Positions 33,399-41,993 are shown, numbered from the stretch's first letter. The stretch: DNA of 56,585 bases from JANQPA01 sp964628385 (GCA_964628385.1 CAZVOD010000020.1:1-56585), one strand, 5' to 3'. Program-made: numbers and translations. Notes: generated by a model from the letters alone, not told the origin.

Positions 33399-34364
33399 TC
33401 AAATGTTGGTATAGGCGGAGCTGTTTTTTCTTAAAATCATCTCTTCAAAAGTAATCATGGTAGTTAGACCCTTAGCTTCGAAGTATTTTTTGACTTCACT
33501 TTTATTCAGGGTACTACTGGCCAGTACAAAATCACCTCCCCAGGCACCAAGAGATTTTACACTGCCCGGAAAATCGTTAAAATGCAAATCCTTTACTTTT
33601 GGTAGTTCCAGTGTGGCGCTTATCAGATTTTCGTGTTCCTGGGTGTACTTTTGCCAATCTTTCAGAGTATTACAGCTTAAAAACGCTGTGGTAATTTCTG
33701 AAATCCGTTGCAATAAACTTTGATCTGGTGTTTCCATTTTTTGTCGGTATCGTAGGATACCTTCACGACTGTTTTGTTTTTGTCCTAAATAAACAAAATA
33801 CAATTGGTTGCTAAAGGGTGGATGGAAAGGCACATGCACAAAGTGCGCCTCTGTGGCTCTTTTCTGAAAAAGCACTGGGCCTTCTGCTCTTGCACAGGCC
33901 AGATCGTACCCTGATCCTCCAAAAGAATTTTTTAGTAAAGTATGAGGGTTGGTTTGGCTCCATTCGGCGAGGTTGTTAAGCATAGTAGAGCTGGTACCCA
34001 GGCCCCATTTTCTGGGAAACTCCAGGAAGGTCTCTACGATAAGTCCGCGGTCAACATATTGATTCCAGAACCCCGGACGCTGCTTTTGAATAGATTGGAA
34101 AATAGCAGTCAGAAATTGGGCTGCTTTAGGGTCAGTGGCTTCTACTGGTAATAATTGATTAATATCAAAGTGTGCTTCAAACCATATTTGATCCGGCCCA
34201 TCAATTCCGTAGCTGCGCCATATGAGCTGTTGGGGCTCGTTCAGGACCGTGACAATCATATTTTGTCCCTGCCGGGTGGGTACGGCCAGTGAGAGGGCAC
34301 CATCCAGCACGAAATATTCCCCGGATAAGAGTAACTTCCCATTAGACCTGAAAGTATTGGACAT
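33399..34364 (-). CDS. GHMP kinase (GYDIA-type), mevalonate pathway cluster
   Basis: A 321-residue small-molecule kinase. The N-terminal substrate motif SNGKLLLSGEYFVLDGALSLAVPT, the ATP P-loop GLGTSSTM (residues 121-128) and the GYDLA segment (152-156) place it in the GHMP group typical of Bacteroidota mevalonate clusters. It is 4 bases downstream of HMG-CoA reductase. It probably phosphorylates mevalonate or phosphomevalonate. Which step cannot be decided from sequence alone. Confidence 0.85.
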   Translation of the reverse strand: MSNTFRSNGKLLLSGEYFVLDGALSLAVPTRQGQNMIVTVLNEPQQLIWRSYGIDGPDQIWFEAHFDINQLLPVEATDPKAAQFLTAIFQSIQKQRPGFWNQYVDRGLIVETFLEFPRKWGLGTSSTMLNNLAEWSQTNPHTLLKNSFGGSGYDLACARAEGPVLFQKRATEAHFVHVPFHPPFSNQLYFVYLGQKQNSREGILRYRQKMETPDQSLLQRISEITTAFLSCNTLKDWQKYTQEHENLISATLELPKVKDLHFNDFPGSVKSLGAWGGDFVLASSTLNKSEVKKYFEAKGLTTMITFEEMILRKNSSAYTNI

Positions 34365-34368
34365 TTAT

Positions 34369-35733
34369 CTAAATGTTTTTTATTCCAACAGCTATTCCAT
34401 TTTCAGACCTTAAGGTATCTAAAAACTGCCGCACAGAAGAAAAAGAAATGACTTGTTTTTCAAAATACCGAAAAGCTTTATCCTGTTCCTGAGGAGTGGC
34501 ATTGAAATGATTGAGCATATTGGTTAAATGCATTTTCATGTGTCCTTTCTGGATGCCAGTAGTTACTAAAGAACGAACGGCGCCAAAATTTTGAGCTAAC
34601 CCGGTAGTCGCTACAATCATCATCAGTTCTTCAGCTGAAGGATTGCCCAGCATTTCCAGGGAGCTTTTTGCCAGTGGATGAATACGCGTCAGGCCCCCGA
34701 TTGTTCCGAGTGCCAAAGGCAATTCCAACCAGAATTTAAATACACCGTCCTCTACTTTACATTCACTCAGGCTTCGATATTGCCCGGATCGGGCGGCGTA
34801 AGCATGACAAGAGGCTTCAACGGCTCGAAAATCATTAGCTGTAGCAATTACTACTGCGTCAATACCATTCATGATCCCTTTATTGTGAGTGGTAGCTCGG
34901 TAAGGATCGATATATGCGGCCCGCACCGCTTTGTAGAATTTTTCGGCAAACACTTCCGGCGCCATATCCTCACAAGAGTAGGCCAGGTCCTCTACTTTGC
35001 ACGCTACCCAGGCCCGAACCAGGCAATCTGGGGTGTAGTTAGACAAAATGGCCATGATAATTGACAATTCTCGCTCGTCATCATTGAACACCGGTGATAG
35101 CGTTATAAATTTTTTGAGTGTAGCGGCAAATGACTCCAGGACGGAGTTAATGAAGTTGGCACCCATAGAATCGCACGTTTCGAAGCTAACCAGGAGTTGA
35201 TAATACCCTGGCTCCTCGTCGAATTCTCGCAGCTCTATAGCTGTTACTCCGCCGCCTCTTTTTTCCATATTAGCCGTAATCAATGCGGCTTCTTTTCTCA
35301 TTTCTTGTTCCAGCTCGACAAACACCTTTTTGAGCTTCCGGATATTCCCATTCCATGAAAAATGAATATGTCCTAACTTGGTCATTGACACTACCTCGGC
35401 GTGAAAACCTCCTCTACTTTGCCAAAACTTGGCGGCACTAGAGGCCGCAGCCACTACAGAACTCTCTTCAATTACCATCGGAACAACGTAGCTCTTTCCA
35501 TTGATCAAAAAATTGGGGGCCACACCATAGGGCAGCACATAATTGCTAATCGTATTTTCACTAAAACCATCAAGCGTTTTCTGCAATTGCCCATCCTTGT
35601 GCCAAAAGCGCTCGTACTCCTGGTTCGCTTGTTGTTGATCAGGAAAGAAATTTTCGGTTACCCAATGTAGCTTTTGTTCTTTTGATAATTTAGAAAACCC
35701 CTTTATCGTTTTTTGTGGCATGATTTGATGCAT
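34369..35733 (-). CDS. Hydroxymethylglutaryl-CoA reductase, class II
   Basis: A 454-residue enzyme interconverting HMG-CoA and mevalonate. It matches the class II (Pseudomonas mevalonii) type: YVVPMVIEESSVVAAASSAAKFW (catalytic Glu at 89-90), the cofactor-binding DSMGANFIN, NKGIMNGIDAVVIATANDFRAVEA (catalytic Lys and Asp region), LGTIGGLTRIHPLAK, and the catalytic His in GIQKGHMKMH. Although called degradative, class II enzymes in Bacteroidota sit with isoprenoid genes and act in synthesis. An alternative start at the fifth codon (MPQKT) is equally possible. It lies between the type 2 isomerase and the GHMP kinase. Confidence 0.93.
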   Translation of the reverse strand: MHQIMPQKTIKGFSKLSKEQKLHWVTENFFPDQQQANQEYERFWHKDGQLQKTLDGFSENTISNYVLPYGVAPNFLINGKSYVVPMVIEESSVVAAASSAAKFWQSRGGFHAEVVSMTKLGHIHFSWNGNIRKLKKVFVELEQEMRKEAALITANMEKRGGGVTAIELREFDEEPGYYQLLVSFETCDSMGANFINSVLESFAATLKKFITLSPVFNDDERELSIIMAILSNYTPDCLVRAWVACKVEDLAYSCEDMAPEVFAEKFYKAVRAAYIDPYRATTHNKGIMNGIDAVVIATANDFRAVEASCHAYAARSGQYRSLSECKVEDGVFKFWLELPLALGTIGGLTRIHPLAKSSLEMLGNPSAEELMMIVATTGLAQNFGAVRSLVTTGIQKGHMKMHLTNMLNHFNATPQEQDKAFRYFEKQVISFSSVRQFLDTLRSENGIAVGIKNI

Positions 35734-35763
35734 TTAAAAGAAAGAATCAGAATAGCAGGGTAC

Positions 35764-36837
35764 CTACGATTGTATTACCGGGCGTGCTTTGAGATAAGCT
35801 TTAGCTAACTCCAACCCTCTGACTTGGCTCGCCACGTAATTTTGGAGCTGCTCGTAATCTTCTCTTGCATTTTTCAAAAATGCAGAAGCCTGGCCGTAGA
35901 TAGCTGGGAGCTCTACATTTTCTATAAGATGATACCCATCCAGGAAGTGTCTGACTCCTCCCGAGATAATGATTTGCTTACAGGCGACTTTATCACCTAA
36001 TTCTTCTATTAGCTTATTGGTCATTACTACCATCTGCGGAGCACTATGCCCGATCATTGCCAGCTGACCAAAAATCTGTTCTTTGACCTCGTCACTTCTC
36101 AGTAACTCCAATTTGGCAAAATTAGTACCTCCGTTGGCAGCATAATCAATAGCAGCAAGTGGCAGTTGCAATAAGGCTCTAAGAGAGGCCATGCCCATGC
36201 CCTGGCCTACCTCTTTGACGATAACCGGAAAATTTACTTTTTCAAGTAGTACCTCTACAGTTTTCAAAGGTGGCCATTCAAAGCGATCACCCTCAGGTTG
36301 TAACCATTCCTGCATAGGATTGACATGAACAATCAGGCCATCTGCCGATAGCTTATCTATCAATTTGTTGATCGTATCTATTTCATTGCGTATAAGCAAC
36401 TGTTCTACCTGAGCTACCCCCAAATTGGCGAAAAGTGGATATTTATCACTAATTAGGTGTCGCACATCAAAATCCGGCAAAAACTCATCACTGTAAAGTA
36501 ATGAACGGCAAGAACCAAGGCCCATACCCATACCAAACTCTCCGCAGGCTCTGGCTAGGTTGTGATTGATAATCCGGGCCATCTGTGTTCCTCCGGTCAT
36601 ACTGGACACCCACACGGGAACTTTCATTGTTTTACCCAAAAAATCAAAAGCCGGCCAGCTACCATCCCGGGGATGCGAAGAAAGCATTGGTTCATAGAAG
36701 AACCGCTGATCCAGCGTGTTACGCTCTATCTGTGACTTTAGGGCCAACTTGATATGATCCTCCTTTCTTACCTCTGCAGTAGGATCATCGTTATTATTTT
36801 TAGTCGATTTTACCAAAATTTCTTCGCTCTCAGGCAT
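35764..36837 (-). CDS. fni: Type 2 isopentenyl-diphosphate delta-isomerase
   Basis: A 357-residue FMN-dependent enzyme interconverting isopentenyl and dimethylallyl diphosphate. Family motifs are RKEDHIKLALKSQIE near the start, VWVSSMTGGTQMA (about 75-87), GMGMGLGSCRSLL, LIVHVNPMQEWLQPEGDRF and VIVKEVGQGMGMASLRAL. It is the first gene of the mevalonate cluster with HMG-CoA reductase 30 bases downstream. Synthase, decarboxylase and further kinases of the pathway are not in the window. Confidence 0.93.
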   Translation of the reverse strand: MPESEEILVKSTKNNNDDPTAEVRKEDHIKLALKSQIERNTLDQRFFYEPMLSSHPRDGSWPAFDFLGKTMKVPVWVSSMTGGTQMARIINHNLARACGEFGMGMGLGSCRSLLYSDEFLPDFDVRHLISDKYPLFANLGVAQVEQLLIRNEIDTINKLIDKLSADGLIVHVNPMQEWLQPEGDRFEWPPLKTVEVLLEKVNFPVIVKEVGQGMGMASLRALLQLPLAAIDYAANGGTNFAKLELLRSDEVKEQIFGQLAMIGHSAPQMVVMTNKLIEELGDKVACKQIIISGGVRHFLDGYHLIENVELPAIYGQASAFLKNAREDYEQLQNYVASQVRGLELAKAYLKARPVIQS

Positions 36838-37254
36838 ATATATTTACTATTTTTTTTCAAAAACTGCCTTAAAAACAAAGGCTTCAACAAATAGTTCATA
36901 CCCTTAAACAGCAGGAAGTAACTTTACCCAAACAGTCAAGCCTATCCTAATTTTGCCCCCTGGAAAATAGGGATCAAAGCTTTTTAAAAAATATCCTGAC
37001 CTGATATTCTTTTTTTATGTATTTTTAAGACCTAAGCTATAAAGTATAAGCATTCGCTTCGTAATCTCTCCATTTGTCTAATCAACAGACTTTCTTCGCT
37101 AGTGCCAGCCAGGCCAATTTTGACCCCGGGCTGTGTAATTTCTAAAACAAAGCTGGCAAAACAGCCGTTAGCATTCCGGCGATAAGGGTCCGTTAAAGGG
37201 CGTCTGGCATTTTGTAATCTTATTCTATTTTTTCAGATCACAAAAGTTAGTCTT
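36838..37254. other. 417-bp intergenic region between divergent genes
   Basis: I see no gene. The region should hold the divergent promoters of the mevalonate operon (minus) and the small HTH gene (plus), but neither shows a clear TTG-N17-23-TAnnTTTG match. Confidence 0.4.
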
Positions 37255-37461
37255 ATGAAAAAGCAAGATCCCCTATTGCTAAAAGCCAAGACTCGACAAG
37301 AGGTTGCAGAGGAGTACGGTGTACACCGTAATACTTTATCTAATCAATTAAAAAAAGCAAAACTTAAGCTGTCTAAAGGTATCCTGATGCCTAAAGATGT
37401 AGAGAAAATTTATGAAACGCTAGGATGGCCTGACCAAAAGGGTGACAAATCAAGAACATAA
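37255..37461 (+). CDS. Small stand-alone helix-turn-helix protein
   Basis: A 68-residue basic protein that is almost only a DNA-binding domain: KTRQEVAEEYGVHRNTLSNQLKKAKLKLSKG (residues about 12-42) is a clear helix-turn-helix, followed by LMPKDVEKIYETLGWP, a helix often seen after excisionase-like or terminal HTH units. There is no effector domain. It is followed within 16 bases by a 10-bp tandem repeat array and further on by a palindromic repeat. A regulator of a local or repeated element is an attractive guess only. Confidence 0.7.
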   Translation: MKKQDPLLLKAKTRQEVAEEYGVHRNTLSNQLKKAKLKLSKGILMPKDVEKIYETLGWPDQKGDKSRT

Positions 37462-37476
37462 GAGCGTATTTGGATT

Positions 37477-37514
37477 CTTGTGCAATCTTGTGCAATCTTG
37501 TGCAATCTTGTGCA
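37477..37514. repeat. 10-bp tandem repeat array
   Basis: CTTGTGCAAT is repeated perfectly three times (37477-37506) and a fourth time as CTTGTGCA (37507-37514). The period equals about one helical turn, as in iteron-like binding sites. Confidence 0.9.
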
Positions 37515-37548
37515 TCAGAAGCACCTATCTTGTCCTTAAAATTGATAG

Positions 37549-37638
37549 ATTAAACAAACTTATTTTGAAAAGATAGAATAGTGGTAAAATTGAATTATTT
37601 TGATACTATTTTACCCCTTCAAAACAAGTTTAATAAAT
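37549..37638. repeat. 90-bp imperfect palindrome built from two repeat cores
   Basis: Left arm 37549-37582 and right arm 37605-37638 are 26/34 identical as reverse complements, separated by 22 nt. Each arm contains the dispersed core: TTCAAAATAAGTTTG on the minus strand (37555-37569) and TTCAAAACAAGTTTA on the plus strand (37618-37632). Confidence 0.65.
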
Positions 37639-38029
37639 ATCCCAAAAATGATTAAATACCTCCCATTCTTTTCAACTGCAGAGCGTTTCCGGCCTAGTTG
37701 CGCTCAGGAACGAGCTTACCATTATCACATTTTTGCTCAGTGCCCTCAAAAGAGGGAAAGCTGATTCTTGTCAAAGAATAGGAGGCAGAATTACCTGAAG
37801 ATATTTTCAAATCTATAATCTCCCTACTAGCTTTTCTAAAGTACCAGAAAGGTTGGCCTGGCCACAAATTAGGATACTATGAGAAAATATATTCTGAGAC
37901 TTGTATGCACGCTTCTTTCTTCTGCTTGAGGGGCCAGCCCCTCAAAGCGGAAGAGAGCCAGCAGCAAAGCTCAGCCAGATATTTTCAAACAGCAGATAAT
38001 AGAATAAACTTGTTTTTACGATAGAATCC

Positions 38030-38887
38030 CTACTGTATTTGAATTTTTACTCTTCTATTTTTTTTGCGATTGGCTTCCGAATTGTTGGGAACTAAAGGAG
38101 ATTTCTCACCTTCGGAAGCCACATCAATTGCAGTTGTTATGTCGTATTCTTTCTTTAGATAGTTACGGGTATTGATAGCTCTTCGCATCCCGAGGTTTTT
38201 ATTATACGAAGGAGTACCCTTGTCATCAGTATGCCCAATAATGAGTATCTTCTTTTCAGTATTCAGTTCAGTATATGTTTTTAGAGAATCTGCATAATAT
38301 TTAAAGGCAGCCGTTGGTCGGAACTCATCAGAATCAAACTCAAAATTGGCATCCGAAAAATCTATATTGGAAAAGGTAAATCTCAATCGCTCTACTTGGG
38401 CAGCTCTGGGGTAGAGCTCAAAATCCAAAGGCTCTTTGAGGGTATCCGTATCACTAAATCCATAATCGAGGTCTATTCTTTGCTCATCAATACCTCTCTG
38501 CCTTATTTGATTACGGATAAAAACAGCTCTGGCAATACCTATATTTTCATAAAACCCAAAACTCAGGGAGCTGTCTCGTTCACTAGGCCTGTAAAAGGAA
38601 GTAATTTCTAGTGATTTATCGGGATGATCTTCCAGGTAAGCAGCTACAGAATCCAGAAAAATGAGATTGTTATCGTTCAAATAAGGCTGTACTTCTCCCT
38701 TATCAAAAACAAACTGATCGTACCCCTCCAGAATAACGCGATCTTTCTCGTGAAGCGTCAGCGTACTTAATCTAGGGATATACATATCAGTAGTAGTCGC
38801 ACAAGTCTGCCGGATCTCACAAAAGAAATACCATCGTGCTCCCAGAGCATAGGCAACAAACAGTAAAAATATCAGTAATGAGCGCAT
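38030..38887 (-). CDS. OmpA family protein with two OmpA-like units
   Basis: A 285-residue protein anchored by an N-terminal hydrophobic helix (residues 3-20). Residues about 55-155 look like a diverged OmpA-C unit (FVFDKGEVQPYLNDNNLIFLDSVAAYLEDHPDKSLEITSFYRPS, then ENIGIARAVFIRNQIRQRGI). Residues about 178-284 are a canonical one: FEFDSDEFRPTAAFKYYADSL, IIGHTDDKGTPSYNKNLGMRRAINTRNYL and the terminal NRKKNRRVKIQI. The second unit has the Asp and Arg residues that bind diaminopimelate of peptidoglycan. It stands alone. Confidence 0.87.
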   Translation of the reverse strand: MRSLLIFLLFVAYALGARWYFFCEIRQTCATTTDMYIPRLSTLTLHEKDRVILEGYDQFVFDKGEVQPYLNDNNLIFLDSVAAYLEDHPDKSLEITSFYRPSERDSSLSFGFYENIGIARAVFIRNQIRQRGIDEQRIDLDYGFSDTDTLKEPLDFELYPRAAQVERLRFTFSNIDFSDANFEFDSDEFRPTAAFKYYADSLKTYTELNTEKKILIIGHTDDKGTPSYNKNLGMRRAINTRNYLKKEYDITTAIDVASEGEKSPLVPNNSEANRKKNRRVKIQIQ

Positions 38888-39307
38888 CTTTTTTATCTTT
38901 TAGTCCTTACGAGTTGTAACAGTCTAGAAAAACGTAAAAGCTCCTGCATCTGATTTTATCGATCCATAGGAGTTTGCTTTGAAGCGTAATTTTTCGAGAC
39001 TCAATATAATTTCAACTTATTAAAGTCGTTAGTATGCTTATAAAATTTATTAAAGGATATTTTTTGGGGATATATTCCATAAACCCTTGAATTATAAAAT
39101 TTTGTCGATTATTTTGGAAACGTTTATTATATTTTCTTTATTGTTAGAATAGATCAAATGATGGTTTCCTTATATTATTGATTTAAAAAACTTGGATAGC
39201 ATTGTTGAGATACAAAGAAAAGTCATAACGATCCAAAAGTCATTAAATATGAGTTTAGCAAATTTAGAACGAATATTTAGTTTTCTTTTGTGATTAGTTG
39301 ACTTTTG

Positions 39308-39341
39308 TCGGGGTTGTTGGAGTCAACAGCTCCGATTTTTT
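39308..39341 (+). terminator. Strong intrinsic terminator without an upstream gene
   Basis: TCGGGGTTGTTG (39308-39319) pairs with CAACAGCTCCGA (39324-39335), 12 pairs including two G-U, around a GAGT tetraloop, followed directly by six T. GTTGAC at 39297-39302 could pair instead with GTCAAC at 39322-39327 and disrupt the terminator. Confidence 0.75.
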
Positions 39342-39912
39342 ATTTTAAATAAAAGGAGAAAGAAGCCGGCAAAACAGCCTATATTGAAGTGGATAAGATG
39401 CAGAATGGCTTAAGAATGGGATTGGTTCTTATAGCTGATTAAGCAGGTATTTGAAGCTCGCTTTAAAACAAGACAAGCTATCCTTCCAGTAATTTCTCAC
39501 TCCCTGACAGAAACATATTTTTGGTCTTAGCGTAGACTATCAGCAGCGATTTTAACTTATTTGCTAAAAGTAAAGTAGTCCAAACGCAATTTATAAAATT
39601 GTAATTTCTCTTTCAAAATGCAGTTAGAAGCTTCTATCAGACCAAAGATTAGCTCTACAAATTTTTGAAACAATAAACATTTAGATTTTTCTAATTTTGC
39701 AAAAAGAACTTTTTACCATTGCATCATAATCCTCTTGACATCACCTCCCAGGCTTAAACTTTTATAATTAACCCAAGTTGTGATGGCCAAGGGTAAGTAG
39801 AAGAAATTAGTTTTGTGGTCATTTTTGATGACAGCGATCTAATTTCAGGACACTTTCTATCCTTTCAAATGCTTCAATCACAACTTTAATTGAGTGGATA
39901 CAGTGATATCCC

Positions 39913-39955
39913 AAAGAAGTAAAAATACTTTGGTTGATACTTTTTTTACTTCTTT
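39913..39955. repeat. AT-rich perfect hairpin before the serine-hydrolase gene
   Basis: AAAGAAGTAAAAA (39913-39925) and TTTTTACTTCTTT (39943-39955) are exact reverse complements around a 17-nt loop. It ends 42 bases before the ATG and could fold in the 5' leader or act as a symmetric binding site. Confidence 0.55.
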
Positions 39956-39997
39956 ATCTTGCTGTTTCTGCAATTAGTTTTCAAAACAGGCGATTCC

Positions 39998-41230
39998 ATG
40001 AAATACATTCTCGTGATTAGCATTACGCTGCTAATCGGAGTGGTGATATTGGCAACCAATACTCCCGCAAACCGACACTTAGACATTGTAATTGAGCAGA
40101 ACCCACATTTGTCAGCATTTATTGATTCTTATGAATCTTATGTGGATGATGAGTTTGAAAGGGTAAAACTACCCGGGGCTGCCATTGTGGTCATAAAAGA
40201 TACTACTATCCTTTTAATGAAAGGTATGGGCCTGCGTAGTATTAATGCAAAAGATTCCGTTAATGAGCAGACCGTCTTCCGACTGGCTTCTTTATCCAAA
40301 GGAATGTCGAGTATCCTGACAGCCATGCTAGTAATGGACAGACAGCTCGATTGGGAAGATCCCGTTGTAAAGTATCTGCCAGAGTTTCAGCTGCGATCAA
40401 AAAAACAAACCCAGGAGGTACAAATCAGGCATTTGCTTTCTCATACAACGGGCTTGCCATATCATGCTTACACCAGCGCTGTAGAATCTGGCGCTCCCCT
40501 TGAACAAATTCTCCCCAAATTCAGAAAACCCCGTCTTATTGGTGACCCCGGAGAGATATATGCCTATCAAAATGCTGTATTTAGCTTGATCGATCCCATA
40601 TCGGAGGCCATTACGGGTAGTTCTTTCGATTTGGTACTAAAGGGCTATTTATTTGCTCCACTTAATATGGAACAGGCATCCTGTAGCTATGAAGCGATTG
40701 CCAACAACAACAATGTTGCGCTGCCACACAAAAGAATCGGAGATACCCGGTATCGGCTCGATAAGATCTCCAGGAAATACTACAATGCCATTCCGGCGGG
40801 AGGAATTAATGCCAGTATAGAAGATATGTCCAAATACATTCAGGTACTTCTGGGCAATCGTCCGGAAGTGGTTTCGCCTGAAATTCTGGATCAGGTATTT
40901 ATCCCTATTGTTGATATGAAAAATACTAGGAGATACCGACGGTGGCCAGAAGTGCTAGACGCTCATTATGCTATGGGCTGGCGGGTCATTTCCAGAGTAC
41001 AGGATACCATCATTAACCACAGCGGTTATGTAAACAGATATAGAAGTGAAGTCGCCTTTAACCCAAAAGACAAGGTAGCCATCTGCATTCTTAGCAATGC
41101 TCCTACTTCTTTTCCCGACAAGTGCGTTTCTTTTTTCTTTGATGCTTATAACACCTACCGAGATTCAATTAATACTTGGGAGGGACAACATAAGCTCGAA
41201 GAATTCCACGAGATGGTAACTGCCCGATAA
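39998..41230 (+). CDS. Serine hydrolase, class C beta-lactamase/DD-peptidase fold
   Basis: A 410-residue protein starting at the ATG at 39998 (an upstream in-frame TTG is less likely), with an N-terminal hydrophobic helix (residues 3-20) as signal or anchor. The three active-site motifs are present: S98-L-S-K101, the tyrosine motif in IYAYQNAVF, and the third motif in INHSGYVNRY. The family includes beta-lactamases, D-aminopeptidases and esterases; the physiological substrate is unknown. It is not a typical AmpC, which ends motif three in KTG. The gene is convergent with the siroheme gene, with a hairpin between. Confidence 0.87.
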   Translation: MKYILVISITLLIGVVILATNTPANRHLDIVIEQNPHLSAFIDSYESYVDDEFERVKLPGAAIVVIKDTTILLMKGMGLRSINAKDSVNEQTVFRLASLSKGMSSILTAMLVMDRQLDWEDPVVKYLPEFQLRSKKQTQEVQIRHLLSHTTGLPYHAYTSAVESGAPLEQILPKFRKPRLIGDPGEIYAYQNAVFSLIDPISEAITGSSFDLVLKGYLFAPLNMEQASCSYEAIANNNNVALPHKRIGDTRYRLDKISRKYYNAIPAGGINASIEDMSKYIQVLLGNRPEVVSPEILDQVFIPIVDMKNTRRYRRWPEVLDAHYAMGWRVISRVQDTIINHSGYVNRYRSEVAFNPKDKVAICILSNAPTSFPDKCVSFFFDAYNTYRDSINTWEGQHKLEEFHEMVTAR

Positions 41231-41272
41231 ACAAAAGCAATCCATTGAGCAGCGACTGCCCAAATAATTACA

Positions 41273-41316
41273 AGGGCTAACATGGATAGCCACAGGACCC
41301 TATCAATGTTAGTCCT
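41273..41316. terminator. Hairpin between convergent genes
   Basis: AGGGCTAACAT (41273-41283) pairs with ATGTTAGTCCT (41306-41316, one G-T), with an inner GATAG/CTATC stem (41285-41289 and 41300-41304). It lies between convergent stop codons. Confidence 0.55.
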
Positions 41317-41327
41317 AATTCAGGTTG

Positions 41328-41993
41328 TTACTTCCTGGAAAATAAATTTCCAAACAGGCGGAACCCATTTTTTTTCTTATCCTTTTCTTCCAGCCAGGAT
41401 TCCGTAATTTGATTAAGCTTTTTGACCTTGTAATCAAAATCATTTCCAAGCTGATCTCTTATGGATTTCAGATTATCCAGCAGTGTTTGAATTTCATCGC
41501 TTTCCGGTAAAGTATCGGTGAGATACTCTCGCATCCGCTTAGCCAACGTAGGAGATTTACCGTTGGTAGAAATACCAATTTTCATATCCCCTTTTTTGAC
41601 AATAGAGCAAAGGTAGAAGTCACATAAAGGAGGGGTATCCGCTACATTGGTCAAAATATGTCTTTCGGCATTGTAAGCTTTTATTTCTTTGTGAAGTTCT
41701 GGATTATCCGTGGCCAAAATGACGATATCTCTGCCATTTATATCCGCATAATCGAAATTTCGCTCTATCAGTTCAACATTGGGGTGGTTTTTGACTATCT
41801 CGTAGATTTCCGGCCGGCGTATCTCTCCCGCTACTACAGTTACTCTGGCTAGTGGAGCATTTTTTATAACAGCTTCCAGCTTTTCCAAACCTACGTTTCC
41901 ACCACCAACAATTAGCATATTCAGATTATGTAGTTTCAAGAAAACCGGAAATAGGGTATTTCCGTAATCATTTTCCATAAAATTCATCTCCAT
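41328..41993 (-). CDS. Precorrin-2 dehydrogenase/sirohydrochlorin ferrochelatase-like protein
   Basis: A 221-residue protein equivalent to the N-terminal half of CysG or yeast Met8p. The NAD-binding motif MLIVGGGNVGLEKLEAVIKN is at about residues 31-50, the catalytic Asp lies in VILATDNPELHKEI, and KIGISTNGKSPTLAKRMREYL is the conserved C-terminal block. It would oxidise precorrin-2 and insert iron to make siroheme for sulfite or nitrite reductase. No other siroheme or sulfur genes are adjacent. Internal Met codons 3 and 6 are alternative starts. Confidence 0.88.
   Translation of the reverse strand: MEMNFMENDYGNTLFPVFLKLHNLNMLIVGGGNVGLEKLEAVIKNAPLARVTVVAGEIRRPEIYEIVKNHPNVELIERNFDYADINGRDIVILATDNPELHKEIKAYNAERHILTNVADTPPLCDFYLCSIVKKGDMKIGISTNGKSPTLAKRMREYLTDTLPESDEIQTLLDNLKSIRDQLGNDFDYKVKKLNQITESWLEEKDKKKNGFRLFGNLFSRK

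Larger units (their letters stand above)
37462..38029. other. 570-bp region with repeats, no convincing gene
   Basis: It holds the 10-bp tandem array (37477-37514), the imperfect palindrome 37549-37638, and a 38-codon frame at 37648-37764 that I cannot assign. Confidence 0.5.
38888..39997. other. 1.1-kb gene-free region with orphan terminator
   Basis: No reading frame looks coding. The region holds a strong plus-strand intrinsic terminator (39308-39341), an AAACGTTT palindrome at 39118-39125, and a perfect 13-bp AT-rich hairpin (39913-39955) just before the serine-hydrolase gene. A plus-strand terminator with no plus-strand gene upstream suggests a small non-coding transcript. Confidence 0.5.

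Noticed and set aside
37477..37514. Tandem repeats considered as a CRISPR array
   Set aside because: The units are 10 bp and contiguous, with no spacers and no cas genes in the window.
37648..37764. 38-codon ORF next to the palindrome
   Set aside because: The HYHIF segment briefly suggested an IS200-like transposase piece, but no HUH or catalytic motif can be seen and the ORF is too short.
39118..39125. AAACGTTT here and at about 4289 as LacI-type operators
   Set aside because: An 8-bp palindrome in AT-rich DNA is expected by chance and no LacI-family gene is nearby.
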